DNA of 64,000 nucleotides from Thelonectria olida (GCA_020736575.1 JAGPYM010000004.1:2170001-2234000); one strand, 5' to 3'; positions 1-11,687 are shown, counted from the first letter of the stretch. Notes: generated by a model from the sequence alone, not told the origin. Translations and numbers: made by a program.

Positions 1-581
1 TCTCGGGACCGACCGTGGGGGTCCCAGTGAGACTGGCCTTGTTGGTGGATAAGGGGGAATCGGAGGATCCTCAGGATCGGCGTGTGGGCGAGATGGGGGA
101 GTATTATCCCGTTGCCTTGTCCTGTCCTGTCCCACAGGACGTGTGTTGGTTGTTCTGTTGTCTTGGCCTTTCGTTGTGACCCTTCTCAACGACATCAGGC
201 TGTATTCGTGAACGTTATTTTTAAAAAAAAACCCCGAGCCCGGGACTGAGACACACACCATGCAAAGCTTGTCACACCGCTCCTTTGCAATTGCAAAATA
301 TCCCATGCGGGCCTGGCCTAGTTTTGTCCTGTTTCTATTTTGTCGTTTTGATTTCCTCACTCCTCAACCACATGGATAAGAAATATACATACTACCTATA
401 CACGTAAATGAACCGTTCAACGCCATCGCTTTTGAGATATCCAGGGGCCGCCACCCTTGGAACCCGAGTCTAATACAAGATACCCTGGCGGAAAGCCCCT
501 ATGTGTGTGTGTGTGGCTTTCCCATTCCCCTGACCCGTTCCAAAAAGGACCTGTTAGTCTTTGGGCGTCGTTTCATCCAGC
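1..581. other. Left-edge non-coding stretch
   Basis: No credible coding region was found. It lies downstream of the CDC73 stop codon and probably holds its 3' UTR plus intergenic DNA. An A-run occurs near 222-230. Confidence 0.5.
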
Positions 582-1877
582 TTATATAGACGTTGGGGCT
601 CGGTCCTTCCTCCAGCCTCGAGACCGCATGTTCGCCTCGACGGATTTCCAGATCTGCTCAACGACCTCCTTGTCACGGAAGCGGGAGGCATCATGACCCT
701 CTCCTCGCCAACGATCGACGCCCGTAGACAGAACGCGGTGGCCCCAGCCTTGGATGTTATCCGGTGCTGCTTCGCCGCGCCAACCAACGTAGATGCCCAG
801 AGTGTGTTTGAAGAGGTCGTTGGGGTCGCTCCACTTGTAGTTCTTGAACTGCCACATCTGGCCAGTGGTGAAGACGGCAACGACGCGGTTCCAGTACTCA
901 GGCTTGAACTGCTCGGAGCCCTCGACGAGGATGAAGCGCATAGGGCGGTTGGGGTCCACGGCTGAAATGACTCGCTGGACGTGAAGCATGGTGGATCCCG
1001 AGTCGCTGGCGGCGGCTGGGACGAACTTGCCGTCCTCCAAGAAGGAGCGGGCATTGGATAGACGCAGGAGAGATGACGCAGAGGGCGAGAGGAGAATGAT
1101 GGGGTCTGGTCTTCTCGATGGGGCCTTCTGGTTGAGTGCAAGAGCTTGACTGGAGCTGATGGCAACACTGCCAGATGATGACTTTTTCTGGATGAAAGGG
1201 GCTGCGAGCTTGCGAACGTGGGAGAAGTCCTGCGGATGGTTAGCTTGTGCTCAGCCATTGTAAGTAGAGCCATGTGAAGAACATACCGTAGGCTTAATGC
1301 CTCTCAGGATAGTGTTGCGATCGCCCATCTTTCGCTCCCCGTTGTAGATACTAGCTAATCGGGGGTCCATGGTTCCCTTGCCCGACCTCGCCTGAGCAGC
1401 CGCAGACACGGCACCAGACTTGGCCGTCGCGGTGGCGCCAGAAGCCGAGGCATCCTTCTCGCCCGCAAGAGGCTTGATGTACTCGCTTTCTTCGCTGGCG
1501 CCCTCAAGCCAGGTGATGAGATCGAGACGCTCGATGAAACCCAAGTTCTGGACCTTGCCCTTTGCGCCGCCAGCGGTGAGTTCGTCGTTTAGCTTCGTCG
1601 CGGATGCATTGTACTCGGGGATGGCGACCTCGCGGTTCAACCAGGCAAAGTAGATGCTGCGCAGGTCGACGGGCTTGTCGTTGGATACGAAGCGCGTGGC
1701 GCTGTCGATGGCGACGGCGACGGGGCCCGAGGCGTGGCCCGGGAAGAGCAGGTGCGTGGCCTGGGAGAGAGGGACCTCGGCGGCGGAGGGGTCGGCGGAC
1801 GCGCTGGGGATGAAGGGCTTGGCCGTGGAGATGGACTGGCGCAGGAGCACGAGGCCGTCGTGGTCGGCGGACGCCAT
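582..1877 (-). CDS. CDC73: Cdc73, Paf1 transcription-elongation complex subunit
   Basis: Two exons on the minus strand, 1877-1287 and 1229-582, give 412 residues. The 57-nt intron runs GTATGT to CAG with a GCTAAC branch site, and the join is phase 0. Cdc73 (parafibromin in animals) is a nuclear subunit of the Paf1 complex, which travels with RNA polymerase II and supports histone modification and 3'-end processing. The N-terminal half has the usual start (VLLRQSIS...) and the motif FIERLDLITWLEG. A low-complexity Ala/Ser linker follows. The second exon is the Ras-like C-terminal domain, with IILLSPSASSLLRLSNA and VGWRGE motifs. The start is the first ATG in frame. Identification rests on motif recall and is strong; nothing appears broken. 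Confidence 0.93.
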
Positions 1878-3336
1878 GATGGACGGACGACGCGGAGGGG
1901 GGTGGGTTGAGACGCGTGCAATTGAAAGGGGAAGGTAGAGGCGTAGAGTAGTAACGGAGATGTCAGATGATGACAGCAGAGTCAGCAGCCCTGAGATAGT
2001 GCGCGCGAGGATTTGCGCACGTCGGAGGGTGGATGTGTGGTATTTGGTGAGGTGAAGGCGCAGGATGAAAGGCTGAGATGAGGCTGCATTTTCGGAGAAG
2101 CTTTGAGCTACGTACGAATAGAGCTGTCAGAGCCGCAGAACGGGGCAGCCAATCAGCGACGAGCACCTCACCCGTTATTACATAGAGACATAGACAACGC
2201 CAATAGACGTAACAAATGCAAATTAATTCAATGTTGAGGCTGAATTGATGATTAGGCTATATGGAGAATCCACGCACCGCAAGTTGATGTCTGTATTATC
2301 GTGAGTGTATCCAACTTGCAGTTGTGCTTGATGACCTTCCCGCCGGGTAACTATTATCCAGGCAGCATTTCACATGCATGCCCACGTCAAACCGAACAAT
2401 TCCTCACGCAAAAGAAAAGAAACTCGCTAACAGACGTTAGTGATTACAAATTCATGACTGGCAGCCTCCTACGTATGCTTCCGTGAGCATGTGAGCTGAG
2501 TCGAGTCAAGGGTCCTGCAATCCACACACACACGCTGGCAACTGTCAGCGACGCCAACGTCAAGCCTTCAACACCACAACACGTTTTTGCACAGCAACTA
2601 AAGGCCGCATGTATCTGGTACTTGTCAACGACTTGCTCGCAACAAACAACACAAATAAAACATCTCACGCTCCCCTAATGCAGCCACAGCGTGCCTAAGT
2701 AGTTGGCGGCACCTTTTTTCGTCCGCAGGGGCAACACACCCATAGGTAAACCCACGCCCCTTCTCCTGAAAATGCAAGCGTCTCTTTTTTTTACTCGGAC
2801 GGGAAAGAAAAAACGGCGCTGATCCACGGGGCGTCGTCCCGGTGGTTTGTCGATCATGCACCTTCGTGGGGTTAGCTGGGCCTGTGGCGATGAGTAATCT
2901 ATATTCGTACGGTGGCTGTCGCCGTCTTGTTTTCTCGAGGGATCTTTTGCCTCCTTCTAGAAGAGATTAGGAAAGTCAATGTCAGTCATCATCCCCGACC
3001 CTGCCGATTGCCGCGGCCTCATCTGAAAATGGCCAACGCCTCCCGAGGAGTTGTCACTCCCATCCGTGCCTTGATGACTTCGTTACTCGATCTGGAAGGT
3101 ATGTAGGAAAATAGGCTGGCTTGGCTGAGACCTCACCATCATTGCTGTCAAAGGAATACGAAAGCGTCTAGTTCTAGTACATCTAGGGTGTCGCCTCCCG
3201 TCATCATCCCTTCTCCTAACGTTACTCCTGAAGGTTACCTTTCCAAAGAATCACAAAACCCATCTCAGGCTGCGCAAAAGACTCCTCCAACGCCAATAAA
3301 CCCGCACAGTACACCTTTTCATCCTAGACATGGCTT
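1878..3336. other. Intergenic region, CDC73 promoter and LEU5-like 3' side
   Basis: This 1.46-kb gap lies between the CDC73 start and the stop of the carrier gene. Open frames here are short and lack recognisable motifs or coherent splice extensions. A short CA tract lies near 2523-2532. No gene is called. Confidence 0.5.
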
Positions 3337-4574
3337 CTAAATACCAAAGAGGAGCTTCATTCGCTCGTACGTATAGAAGCTGACGGCCACCATCGGAATC
3401 ACCTTGACGTATCCGATGGTCAGACCGACGAAGAATCCAGAGAAACCCCTCTCTCGGAAGATCGTGGCGGCCGTCTCTCTGATCCGAAGACGCCGACCAT
3501 CACCGACCGCTCCGCCGACCTGCATCCGGCGCCGAATCACTTCAAGCGGATATGACGCCGATTGAGAGATCAATCCGGCAACACCACCTGCACAGAGCTC
3601 CGCCCATGACCGGAGGGGTGCGGCTTTTCCGGGAGGGTGATCCTTCTTTTTCGGAAGAGTCGTATATTGCGACACAGAGGGGTGGCGCAGCAAGTCGCCC
3701 ATGGTATCGTGTGTGAGGAAGGACATGCCGGCGTAGGGAAGCATTCCGAGCATAGTCGGAGTAAATCCACGGTAAAAGTTGACAAGTCCTGAATGTGGTG
3801 TGACAGCTTGCGCCGCGACAGCTGCGGCATCTCCAACGCCCGCAATCTTGGAGACTTGCGGAGCGATGTTGACGGGCTGCTCATGATAGATATGTCTGCA
3901 GATCTGTCTCAACGAGGAATGTCCTTCGCGCTTGGTCTCGAAAGCCAGTCGCACGCGAATAACCTCTAATGGATACGTGAAGAAAACAGAGGTAACACCT
4001 GCGAGACTTCCACTCAGTAGACGCCTCATGGGTGTCTCATTCGATCGGCGGGGTATGATGATTGCTCGGATTTGCTCGTAGGCAAGAAACTTGATACCGG
4101 CATATGGAAAAATTCGTAAAATCGTTGCTGAATGACCTCGATATAACCCTAGAATACCTGACTGATGGTGAATGTCCCGCATTGCGCTTGCGACGCCAAA
4201 CCAAGACCCGGTGTACTTTGCGAATAGGGGATTGTTGGCCTGGAAGAGAATCTTGACTCGATCGAGAGGTGCGACAAGGGTTTTTGCCTATGCACAGTTA
4301 GTGAGGTTGCGCATATTTGGGATGCAGGGCGATTGTTACTCACAGCACATCCTGCCAGGCCGCCGGCGACACCGGATCTCCATATGTAATCAAAGGTTTG
4401 CGTCCTGCGCTTCAGGGCGACGGTCTCTTGTTGTTGGGGAGCCGCGACGACGTCTCTGTGGCTCTCCTTGTTGGCCCGAATCAGGACGTCGCGGCCATGA
4501 AGCCGGGGCTTCTCTTCGCGCGCAATGTCGTTCATTGAGGCATGGTCCATGAGTGCGGCGTCGGCGGAGGACAT
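3337..4574 (-). CDS. LEU5: Mitochondrial coenzyme A carrier, Leu5/SLC25A16 type
   Basis: Exons 4574-4344 and 4287-3337 encode 393 residues. The 56-nt intron (GTGAGT...TAG) falls inside the first carrier signature, restoring GGLAGCA|AKTLVAPLDRVK. Three mitochondrial-carrier repeats are visible, each with a Px(D/E)xx(K/R) signature: PLDRVK, PLEVIR and PLEVIR. Leu5 proteins sit in the inner mitochondrial membrane and are needed for CoA accumulation in the matrix. The N-terminal DYIWRSGVAGGLAGC stretch is typical of this subfamily rather than of generic carriers. About 75 N-terminal residues before the first helix are hydrophilic. It is transcribed divergently from the MT-A70 gene, about 600 bp away. 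Confidence 0.9.
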
Positions 4575-5159
4575 CCCTATCGGCCAGCACGTGCTTTGTT
4601 TGGTGTCGGGTTCCGGGGAAGCCTACGGACGCGACATTCCGCACAGCGTGCGCGGGAAGAATCGAGTCGGAAATGTAATTTTTCTGATGATTTCGAGTGG
4701 CTTGACTGCGGACAGGAATGAAAACAAGAATAAGAGAAGAGAGTGTTGTTGCTCGTGGGGGGAAGTGTGGAAGCGATCGGAGATGGAAGTCAAGGTTTTG
4801 GAGATGCGGGAGAATTTCCGGCTGTGATCACGGCAGGGACGTCATTGGGTGGTCACTCGACACTGAAGGAGCGAACGGTCAGCGGCCAGCCCCACAGACT
4901 TTCTGGTCACGCCCGCAAGAAAAAGGAAAAGGGACCTAAAATCCGGGGCACAGCAGGTGCTTACTTTTCGAAGACAGACGTGTTACAGTGGCTTTGAGTG
5001 GGTGGACGTCGGTACGTAATGTCTTTTTCCGGGCGAAAACGCTGTCAAAGTTGCCGGCAACCAATCACCGAACCGAGGTTTACCGAGTTCTCGGCCCTCG
5101 ATTCTAGACTCCGCCGCCGGTAGCCCCCGCTTCAATTCCTCTCAAGGCCGGGGATCCGG
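4575..5159. promoter_or_regulatory. Divergent promoter region, LEU5-like / MT-A70 gene
   Basis: About 0.6 kb separates two divergent start codons, so it should hold both promoters. No clear TATA box or named binding site was identified. Confidence 0.45.
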
Positions 5160-5219
5160 ATGGCAATTGGGAATGGAGACGATGAAGGACGACAACCAAG
5201 ACGTGAGAGAGCCTCGTGA
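5160..5219 (+). other. Overlapping upstream ORF before MT-A70 gene
   Basis: An ATG at 5160 opens a 19-residue frame ending TGA at 5217-5219. It overlaps the MT-A70 start at 5173 in a different frame. If the transcript begins upstream of 5160, this would reduce initiation at the main ATG or favour leaky scanning. Its use is inferred only. Confidence 0.45.
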
Positions 5220-6252
5220 GCGAGAAGGTCAGGCTGAAGACGCTCCAAAAACCCCAATTCGCCCCCGGTCGATCCTGTACGAAAACCAAGACCGGTCCCT
5301 TGTCGTCATCGACATCCCCCGGTCTCTCGAGGAAAGCCAAGTGCTCCCGTCTGAACTCCCCGCCCTCCGCATCGTCTCCGGAGAAGCCCCCGCAACGCCC
5401 TACGCAACACCAGAGCCGCGCCATGGCGCGCATTATTCGGCATCACAGGCCTCTTCTTCGTCGCCTGCCGCACAGCTCGCTGAGCTCATGACAACTGCAG
5501 CGGTACAATATGCCCTGCAGCATCTCACTTCATCCTACCCTGGCCCATTCTCCCTCCCTCGCATCCTTGAGCCGCAGCAACCCCCGTCGATACCCGGCCA
5601 GTTGCCGCATATCCCTCCCAAAGCCGAGCATCTGCACGGCTCAGTCCACGCTCAGCGCGAGACGTTTGAGAAGTCGGCACCCAGCTTTGATCTCGTCGTG
5701 TTAGATCCTCCGTGGCCAAATCGCTCGGCGAGAAGGAGAACCAACAAATATACTACCGTCTCAAACCTCCATGAGATGCGTCACCTGTTGATGCACATTC
5801 CTATTGTATCACATCTTAATCCGGATGGGCTAGTCGCCGTCTGGATTACTAACAAGCACAGCATCTACGACTTTCTAGTCTCACCTGCCGGTCTCTTTGC
5901 AGCGTGGGGCCTCGAAGTCGTCGCTGAATGGACTTGGCTCAAGGTTACTACTTCTGGCGAGCCATTATATGACGTTGAGTCGGCATGGAGAAAACCGTGG
6001 GAGAAGCTCGTCATCGCAAAACGCATAGGAGCTAAACGACCCGAGAAGCTTAGGCCCAAAGTCATAGTAGCTGTCCCAGATGTGCACTCCAGGAAACCCA
6101 ACCTCAAAGGACTCTTCCAAGATGTCCTCGGAGAAGATTTCCTTGGCTTAGAGATATTTGCGCGCAACCTGACAGCAGGGTGGTGGAGTTGGGGCGATGA
6201 AGTATTGCTGTTCCAGCAAGCAGAGCATTGGAGTCGGTCGGACAGCGCTTAG
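5173..6252 (+). CDS. MT-A70 family adenine-N6 methyltransferase, METTL4-like
   Basis: A single exon of 359 residues from the ATG at 5173. The catalytic motif DPPW lies at residues 178-181 in FDLVVLDPPWPNRS. The later segments PDGLVAVWITNK and ENLTAG-like FARNLTAGWWSWGDE are also characteristic of the MT-A70 Rossmann-fold domain. The arrangement and size resemble METTL4 rather than the longer METTL3/IME4. METTL4 proteins methylate adenine N6 in nucleic acid; reported substrates include U2 snRNA and, debatably, DNA. The first 165 residues are poorly conserved and Pro/Ser-rich. An out-of-frame ATG 13 nt upstream makes an overlapping uORF. The subfamily call is from memory and less certain than the family. 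Confidence 0.85.
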   Translation: METMKDDNQDVREPREREGQAEDAPKTPIRPRSILYENQDRSLVVIDIPRSLEESQVLPSELPALRIVSGEAPATPYATPEPRHGAHYSASQASSSSPAAQLAELMTTAAVQYALQHLTSSYPGPFSLPRILEPQQPPSIPGQLPHIPPKAEHLHGSVHAQRETFEKSAPSFDLVVLDPPWPNRSARRRTNKYTTVSNLHEMRHLLMHIPIVSHLNPDGLVAVWITNKHSIYDFLVSPAGLFAAWGLEVVAEWTWLKVTTSGEPLYDVESAWRKPWEKLVIAKRIGAKRPEKLRPKVIVAVPDVHSRKPNLKGLFQDVLGEDFLGLEIFARNLTAGWWSWGDEVLLFQQAEHWSRSDSA

Positions 6253-6482
6253 GTATAGACGTTTGGGCGATTGTTTTATTTTGATCTCGCCAACATACAT
6301 CGGCCATCTGCAAGGGTTGGTTACAATAATGTACAAATCGCTGATACCAGCTAATCCTACAGAGCCTGCCTCCTCAACCTGACTGGCCTCCAGTGGGATG
6401 ATCCCCTCTTCTATTAAGCGGTTCCCTACCATGTCAACCCGTAGCCTCCGTTTTCCGCCTAATTCTTGCATCTCAATTCTGC

Positions 6483-7170
6483 TCAAGCTTCTGGCTTGGC
6501 CGCCTGCTTGGCCTCTTGTGCCTTCCTCTGCTCCTCCACGATACTGTCCCACTTGGGGTCCAAATTGACATCGTTGGTCCACTTAACCTCGCCTGACAGC
6601 ATCTGCTTGGCGAGATCCGATAGTTGCTGTCGCTCCTTTGTTGGCTCCTGCTTGCTCTTCAAGGGAATCTCGTAGCGTTGTCGCTGGATGTGCTCGTCAT
6701 TACGCTTCCCCATGAGCTCCTCACGCATGGTCCACAGTCGGTTGCTCCACGGCTCCTTGTCCGTGGGCACTTCGGGCCACTGGAAGGGCTTGGCAAGCTC
6801 GACGGTCATGATCTTCAAGGGCTGCGGGCGATACCACGAGCGGGAGTGCGAGTTACGTTGTGTGAGGGGTTGTTGCTTGACGTATGACCGGACCTTGGTG
6901 ACCTCAACATTGTAGAGATTCCATAGGTAGTCTCGAAGATCGAACTTAGTGAAGCGGATAGGCACCTTGAAGCAGGCTTCGTTGGGAGGGAGGTGTTCTT
7001 TTCGGAGGAAGGTGATGACATGGTTTGGCCTGCAGCGAGGAATTGAGGTCAGAGATTGAGGCCGCACGAGAGACGTGAGACTGTCACAGAGCTACTTACA
7101 GGAAAACCTGCTTCTGGCCCAGCTTAAAGCCAGGCAATTGGCGTGCCACTGTCTTTGCTACTTCGGCCAT
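6483..7170 (-). CDS. MRP20: Mitochondrial large-subunit ribosomal protein uL23m
   Basis: Exons 7170-7100 and 7029-6483 encode 205 residues. The 70-nt intron (GTAAGT...CAG) splits a Leu codon, giving KQVFL|PNHVITFLRK. The core PIRFTKFDLRDYLWNLYNVEV followed by TKVRSYV is the L23 fold; it binds 23S-type rRNA near the peptide exit tunnel. The long basic and Gln/Lys-rich C-terminal tail is normal for fungal mitochondrial L23 (yeast Mrp20). It should act in the mitochondrial matrix. The gene is divergent from the unrecognised gene at 7667, sharing about 0.5 kb of upstream DNA. Confidence 0.9.
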
Positions 7171-7647
7171 GGTTGTGGTTGTGCCCGTTGAGGTTATCGC
7201 GACGGGTTGGTCTGAGGGAACGTGAAGAATTTCGGACGTCTGACGTCTGATTGGCCCCAACGGCGAAAAAGAAGCTCCGGGCGGTCAATGGGGTGTGTGC
7301 GAAGACCAACGAAATTGATGCGCACACGCCCCCACCTGCCAGCTGCTGCCGCCTGTCGTCTGTAGATGAATCTATCACCGTTCTTTCAAGATTCATGAAC
7401 AAAAGTTAGTCCATACATCGTTGAACAGAAAATTTCGAAACTTCAAAAACACTTGTTTGCGAGTTTCTCCTTCTTTGTGGATAGTTTGCGACACAGAACA
7501 TGTCTCGTTTGCCTTTTGCAATAGGACGGACCTCCAAGCGATAGGCCGAAACTCGTGCAGGTACAGTTTCCATTGTTCAAGAATTCGCGGGGAACACTGG
7601 GCGTATCGACACTGTTCCATTGTCAAAGAACTTTCGACTTAACACTC
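7171..7647. promoter_or_regulatory. Divergent promoter region, uL23m / unknown gene
   Basis: About 0.48 kb lies between divergent starts. Nothing specific was recognised. The final part contains an upstream ATG described separately. Confidence 0.4.
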
Positions 7648-7749
7648 ATGAACCGCAACCTCAAAGATGGCGAAATCGAATACAAAAGGCTCGTTGAGCC
7701 TGACATCGAGCCCTGCAACTCCACGCCCGAACCAAGCTGCAAGTGTTAG
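7648..7749 (+). other. Overlapping upstream ORF
   Basis: An ATG at 7648 opens a 33-codon frame that ends beyond the main start at 7667 and is out of frame with it. It would be translated instead of the main ORF unless transcription starts downstream or scanning is leaky. This is sequence-visible, but its function is inferred. Confidence 0.4.
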
Positions 7750-9178
7750 TGACGAAATAGCAACCGCATCCAACTCTCCAAGCGTCGCGAGAGGCAAGAA
7801 GGCCCCGCGCACATCCGAAGACTTCGAAAACTCGTTCCAGATGAATCTCGCCGAGGAAATGGAAGAGGAGAAACTGCGGTTTCCCGGTGCCAGTAGTTGG
7901 GCTCCCGACGAAGAGCGACTCTTTGAGATTCTATACTTGCGACAGGATCTCCCCATGCTGCCACCGACTTGGGATTACGACCTCAGTGATGTGCCCATTT
8001 CAGATGCCATCTTCCAGACGTCCGAACAGTTCCCACCGATTATTTATGCCCACGACAAGGATTTTCGTGGTAAGTATCCCACCCCTCCAGGATAATGCAG
8101 TAACCCAGTGGCTAACCATGACATAGCGACTATGGCACTCATGCGAATGATCGATCTGACTGCCAAGGTCAGGTCAAGCTTTCAGTGTGGCTCCCGTCAG
8201 AAAGTACCGGGCCTCATCAAGCGCGAGTTGGACAGGTACATAAGCTGGGCCGCCCAGGATGGCAACTATTCCCACCTTCGCATCGTACCAAACATAGTCA
8301 CCGAGGTCATTGACACGACGATTCCGCGAGAGGACATAACAGAGTACATCCAAGACCGGATGCAGGCTCTAGGTCGGCTACAGCGCGAGTTTCTCCAGGA
8401 GAATAGGGATCCGGAGTTCTGGGACGTAACGAAGCCGAGCCTCATGACATCACCCAACGTCAAGGCCGAGTCGGAGGAAGGGTCCCCGGATTGGGGGAAA
8501 TGGCCCGCGGCTGCACCAAAGAAGTTCAATGCAGACCTCAATCCTGATGAGCTTTCAGTTGAGTCACCGACTTTGAAGCGGTCTCCCAAGGTGGAAGATG
8601 GGTCGAAGAAACGTCGACTATTTCCAAGCCCTACATCTAGTGATATCGACGAATTAGCCGAAGACGAGCTTACAGAGGGACCGACCGAGGGCCCTCCTCG
8701 AAAGAAGATCAAGCTCGAAAAGGGATCTGTGAAAAAGTGTGCAAAGTCGATCTCATCTTATCAACCCAACAAATCAGAAACTCCAAAGGCAGGCAGAGCC
8801 CTCAAGCGAGAAACTCCCAGGCTAGGGGCGGCAGAGCGACAAACCCCCAAGACAAAGACGCCTAAGCGAGACACTCCCAAGGCAAAGACGCTCAAACTAG
8901 AAACCCCGACATCTCCAACATATCGCCGCCATCCGCCCGTCGTTTACGGGCTCTTCATTCTCAACACTTCAGTCCTGCTTCTGACCACCGACGCCTCTCG
9001 GGGAGGCGATTCCTACGTCAGCTTCCACATCCAGGTCAACTTTTCGGATCGACGCCAGAGTGTATGGAATGCCTTAACCATGGCCATCGCGGTTTGTCGT
9101 GCTCGCGATGATCTTATGACTCGAAGTTCAGACTTCAAGGACATCCTTGTTATTCAGGACAGTGATCCGGACGCGTAG
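7667..9178 (+). CDS. Unrecognised conserved-looking protein, Lys/Thr-Pro repeats
   Basis: Exons 7667-8069 and 8127-9178 join to 484 residues. The 57-nt intron (GTAAGT...CTAAC...TAG) restores DFR|ATMALMR. The N-terminal 230 residues look folded and helical (LFEILYLRQDLPMLPPTWD; LIKRELDRYISWAAQDG). The middle is charged, with KKRRL and RKKIKLEK basic stretches that could be nuclear localisation signals. It is followed by tandem ETPK/KTPK-like units around residues 355-415. The last 100 residues again look globular (VYGLFILNTSVLLLTTD, YVSFHIQVNFSDRRQSVWNALTMAI). I do not recognise the family. Nuclear location is inferred from the basic motifs. Confidence 0.75.
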
Positions 9179-9767
9179 AACTGGTACTGGGATGGCATCT
9201 TCACCCCTGTTTCATTCCCCCCCCCTTCCATTCTTCTTTCTTGTGGTTTTTGCTTGAGCATCTTCTGTCTTGTTTTGAGCTGTTGTAGATACCCCTTTCA
9301 TTTGCGGTTTCATTATTCGTACCTACGATGTCATTTGATTCCTTTCACTTGTTACTACCATAACTTACAGCCTAGGCATAGGCAAGAATCCTATCTTATT
9401 TTGAACTTCAGACCAATTTTGCGAATCGAGAACCAAAACGTACCGCAGAGTCGAAACCAGAGAGGCTCTATCTTCATGTGCTCTCTATATCTATGACTGA
9501 CGTGTCTGGTATGTCTGACCGGATGGTCCCCTTCTATTTCCCAACGCCATGACGGCTGCCCGCTGCCCACACGTCTTCTATCTGTACATACATGGCCATC
9601 ACAATCATCTACCAAAGAGGGGACCTCTTTCTTTTGTACCAACAAGCGTAAAAAAAAACATAAAATGGCGGGCGAGTCTTTCGTGTGGGCCAGGTGGGAG
9701 CAGTAAAACAAAAAAAGAATGAGAGTGCGATAACGCACGTTAACAAAAAAGGTGGAGAGGGATGTTT
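9179..9767. other. Convergent 3' intergenic region
   Basis: Holds the 3' ends of two converging genes. It has pyrimidine runs near 9217-9245 and A-runs near 9650-9720. No gene was seen. Confidence 0.45.
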
Positions 9768-11087
9768 CTACATTTCCTTGCGTTCAAAGGGGTTCATAAT
9801 TTCCAGTTGGTGAAGGAGGCGTTGGTACAAGAACAGCATGCAGCCGCTCTGGATAAAGGTCCAGACACCTCGGGGCCCGACGCCCCGGAACCAGCCAGCG
9901 ATGCCTTCGGTGCGGTAGATGACCTTGAGGCCGGTGATGACAGATGAAGCCTCGAGGGCAACGGCGCCGGGCTTGGGCCGGTGAGTGCTAGGAGAGGAGG
10001 TGGAGATATGACGGATTTGAGGGTTGGGGTCTTTCGGGATCCTGGACTCGGCGGGTGGGTTGACCTGTGTCTGGAGTCGTGTTTTGACGACGTCGAGGGG
10101 GCAGGTGATGACTCCGGCGAGGCCGCCAGCGCTGGCACCGGTGAGCATTTCGAGAGGCACGCCGATGTCGCGGCTCTGCTTGTACTTGCGGGCCCATGTG
10201 GTGAATTGCTCCCAGAACATGAACTGGAGCGCCGAGAAGGGGAGGTCTCGGTAAAGAGTGGCCTTGTAGCCATAGAAGAGGGCAGAGGCACCCTCGGTCC
10301 GGACAATGGTTCGCGCAGCGTCTATAGTTCCACGATAATTATACCCAGAATGGAAGTGAGGGTTGTTGTATCGACCTTGAAGCTGTAGTCGAGTTTTTAG
10401 AACTTCTGAAGGGACATAGACAATAGATGAAGCTAGGTCTCCGAGGAACCCTAGTCATGGTTGGTTAGTGTTGAAAGGTGAGTAATTGGGTCGTTGAGAT
10501 CGACTCACCTGCTGAGAGATAGGCGAGATGCTGCTGGAGCCCGTGGTCGATCAAAAACCGTTTACTCCATTCGTACGTGCCGAAGAAAAGAACGGTACCA
10601 GGGAATGAGCCGCTCAATGCTGGAATCCAACCCCCATAGAGACCTCTCCGAATACCCTCTTGTCTCCAGATGTTGTAATACGACTGTCCGAGCGATGTGT
10701 ATTTTGGGGGAACGTGGGGATCGCCTTGTTGTCTGGTCTTGACGGTGTCGAGTGAGTGCATCAATAAATCGCCCGTGGACCCTCCAATGCCTCCCGCAAT
10801 CATAGCCTGCAATTGGGTCCTTGTCAGCGCACTAATCCGGTGTTTTGTGCATCTCCGTCGCTAGAAGAAAAGCCCGAGAAACGTACATGGAGATAAGGCG
10901 GTCGACCTTCGGCCTCGACATCGCCGTGTGTCATGTTCTGATCATGAGAGAGCCCAACACTTTTGCTTCCCAAGCGACGACCGGCATGGCGATCCTCAGG
11001 GAGGGGCGCGAATTCGGTAGTATCAGCCGCAGTCGTCGTCGTTTCGGGGGCGAAGACGAGGCCTGAGTTCTGAAGACCTAGGGGCAT
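9768..11087 (-). CDS. MME1: Mitochondrial carrier, Mme1-like (Mg2+ exporter family)
   Basis: Three exons (11087-10887, 10806-10509, 10450-9768) give 393 residues. Introns are 80 and 58 nt, with GTACGT...CAG and GTGAGT...TAG borders. Three carrier signatures are visible: HSLDTVKTRQQ, PSEVLKTRLQ and PLDVVKTRLQ. The run GDLLMHSLDTVKTRQQG, the first-exon junction LH|AMIAGGIGG and the second repeat with GRYNNPHFHSGYNY match what I recall of yeast YMR166C/Mme1, reported as an inner-membrane magnesium exporter. Substrate assignment is by homology only. About 65 hydrophilic residues precede the first helix. Upstream in-frame sequence exists, but it is low-complexity, so the ATG at 11085-11087 is preferred. 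Confidence 0.85.
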
Positions 11088-11687
11088 TCTCCGGGAAGCG
11101 GGAAAAAAAAGGAACCTCGCGCGGGACAGCGGATATAAGAGGATGACAGCTGGAGCGCAGCAGGTAGAGCGAAAAGAGAGAGGTTCCCCGGAGAAATATT
11201 GCTGGGCAGTCGGGAGGGCGAACCGGGGGGGGGAGGAAGGAAGCGGTCGGTGGTGATCGGATTCGGGGTGTCGCGTGGGCGGGCCGAAGAGGATGGCGAT
11301 AAAGCGAATGTCGAGAAATTTGATGGTTTGGAGATGCGCTTCCTTTTCTTGGGCCTGGGCGGGCAATTGTGGCTAGTGGCGCAACAAGCTGTGGACCTCT
11401 TCCGGCAGCAACCGGGCCTGGGCACCTGCCAATGACCTCTTTTTGCGGGAGCTGGCTCAGGTACAAATTCAGAGAGAGTGCCACTGAAGTACAGATTAAT
11501 AGGCGAATGGATAGGTATCTAGATCGATGGAAAATGATCCTAAAGCTACCTAGAATGTCACTCTTTATTCATTCGGCCAATGATAGACATCTATATCCTC
11601 TGTAGTACTATAGTTACATATCCCGTCTGCCTTTGTTTGTCTTGTCAATCATATCATACACATCAAACAAAGTCCCATAGAACTCTT
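11088..11687. other. MME1-like promoter and IMP2 3' region
   Basis: About 0.6 kb with no supported gene. It should contain the promoter of the carrier gene; a G-rich run lies near 11224-11240. Confidence 0.4.

Noticed and set aside
554..1273. 239-codon minus-strand frame
   Set aside because: Alternative frame across CDC73 exon 2; the spliced frame carries the conserved domain.
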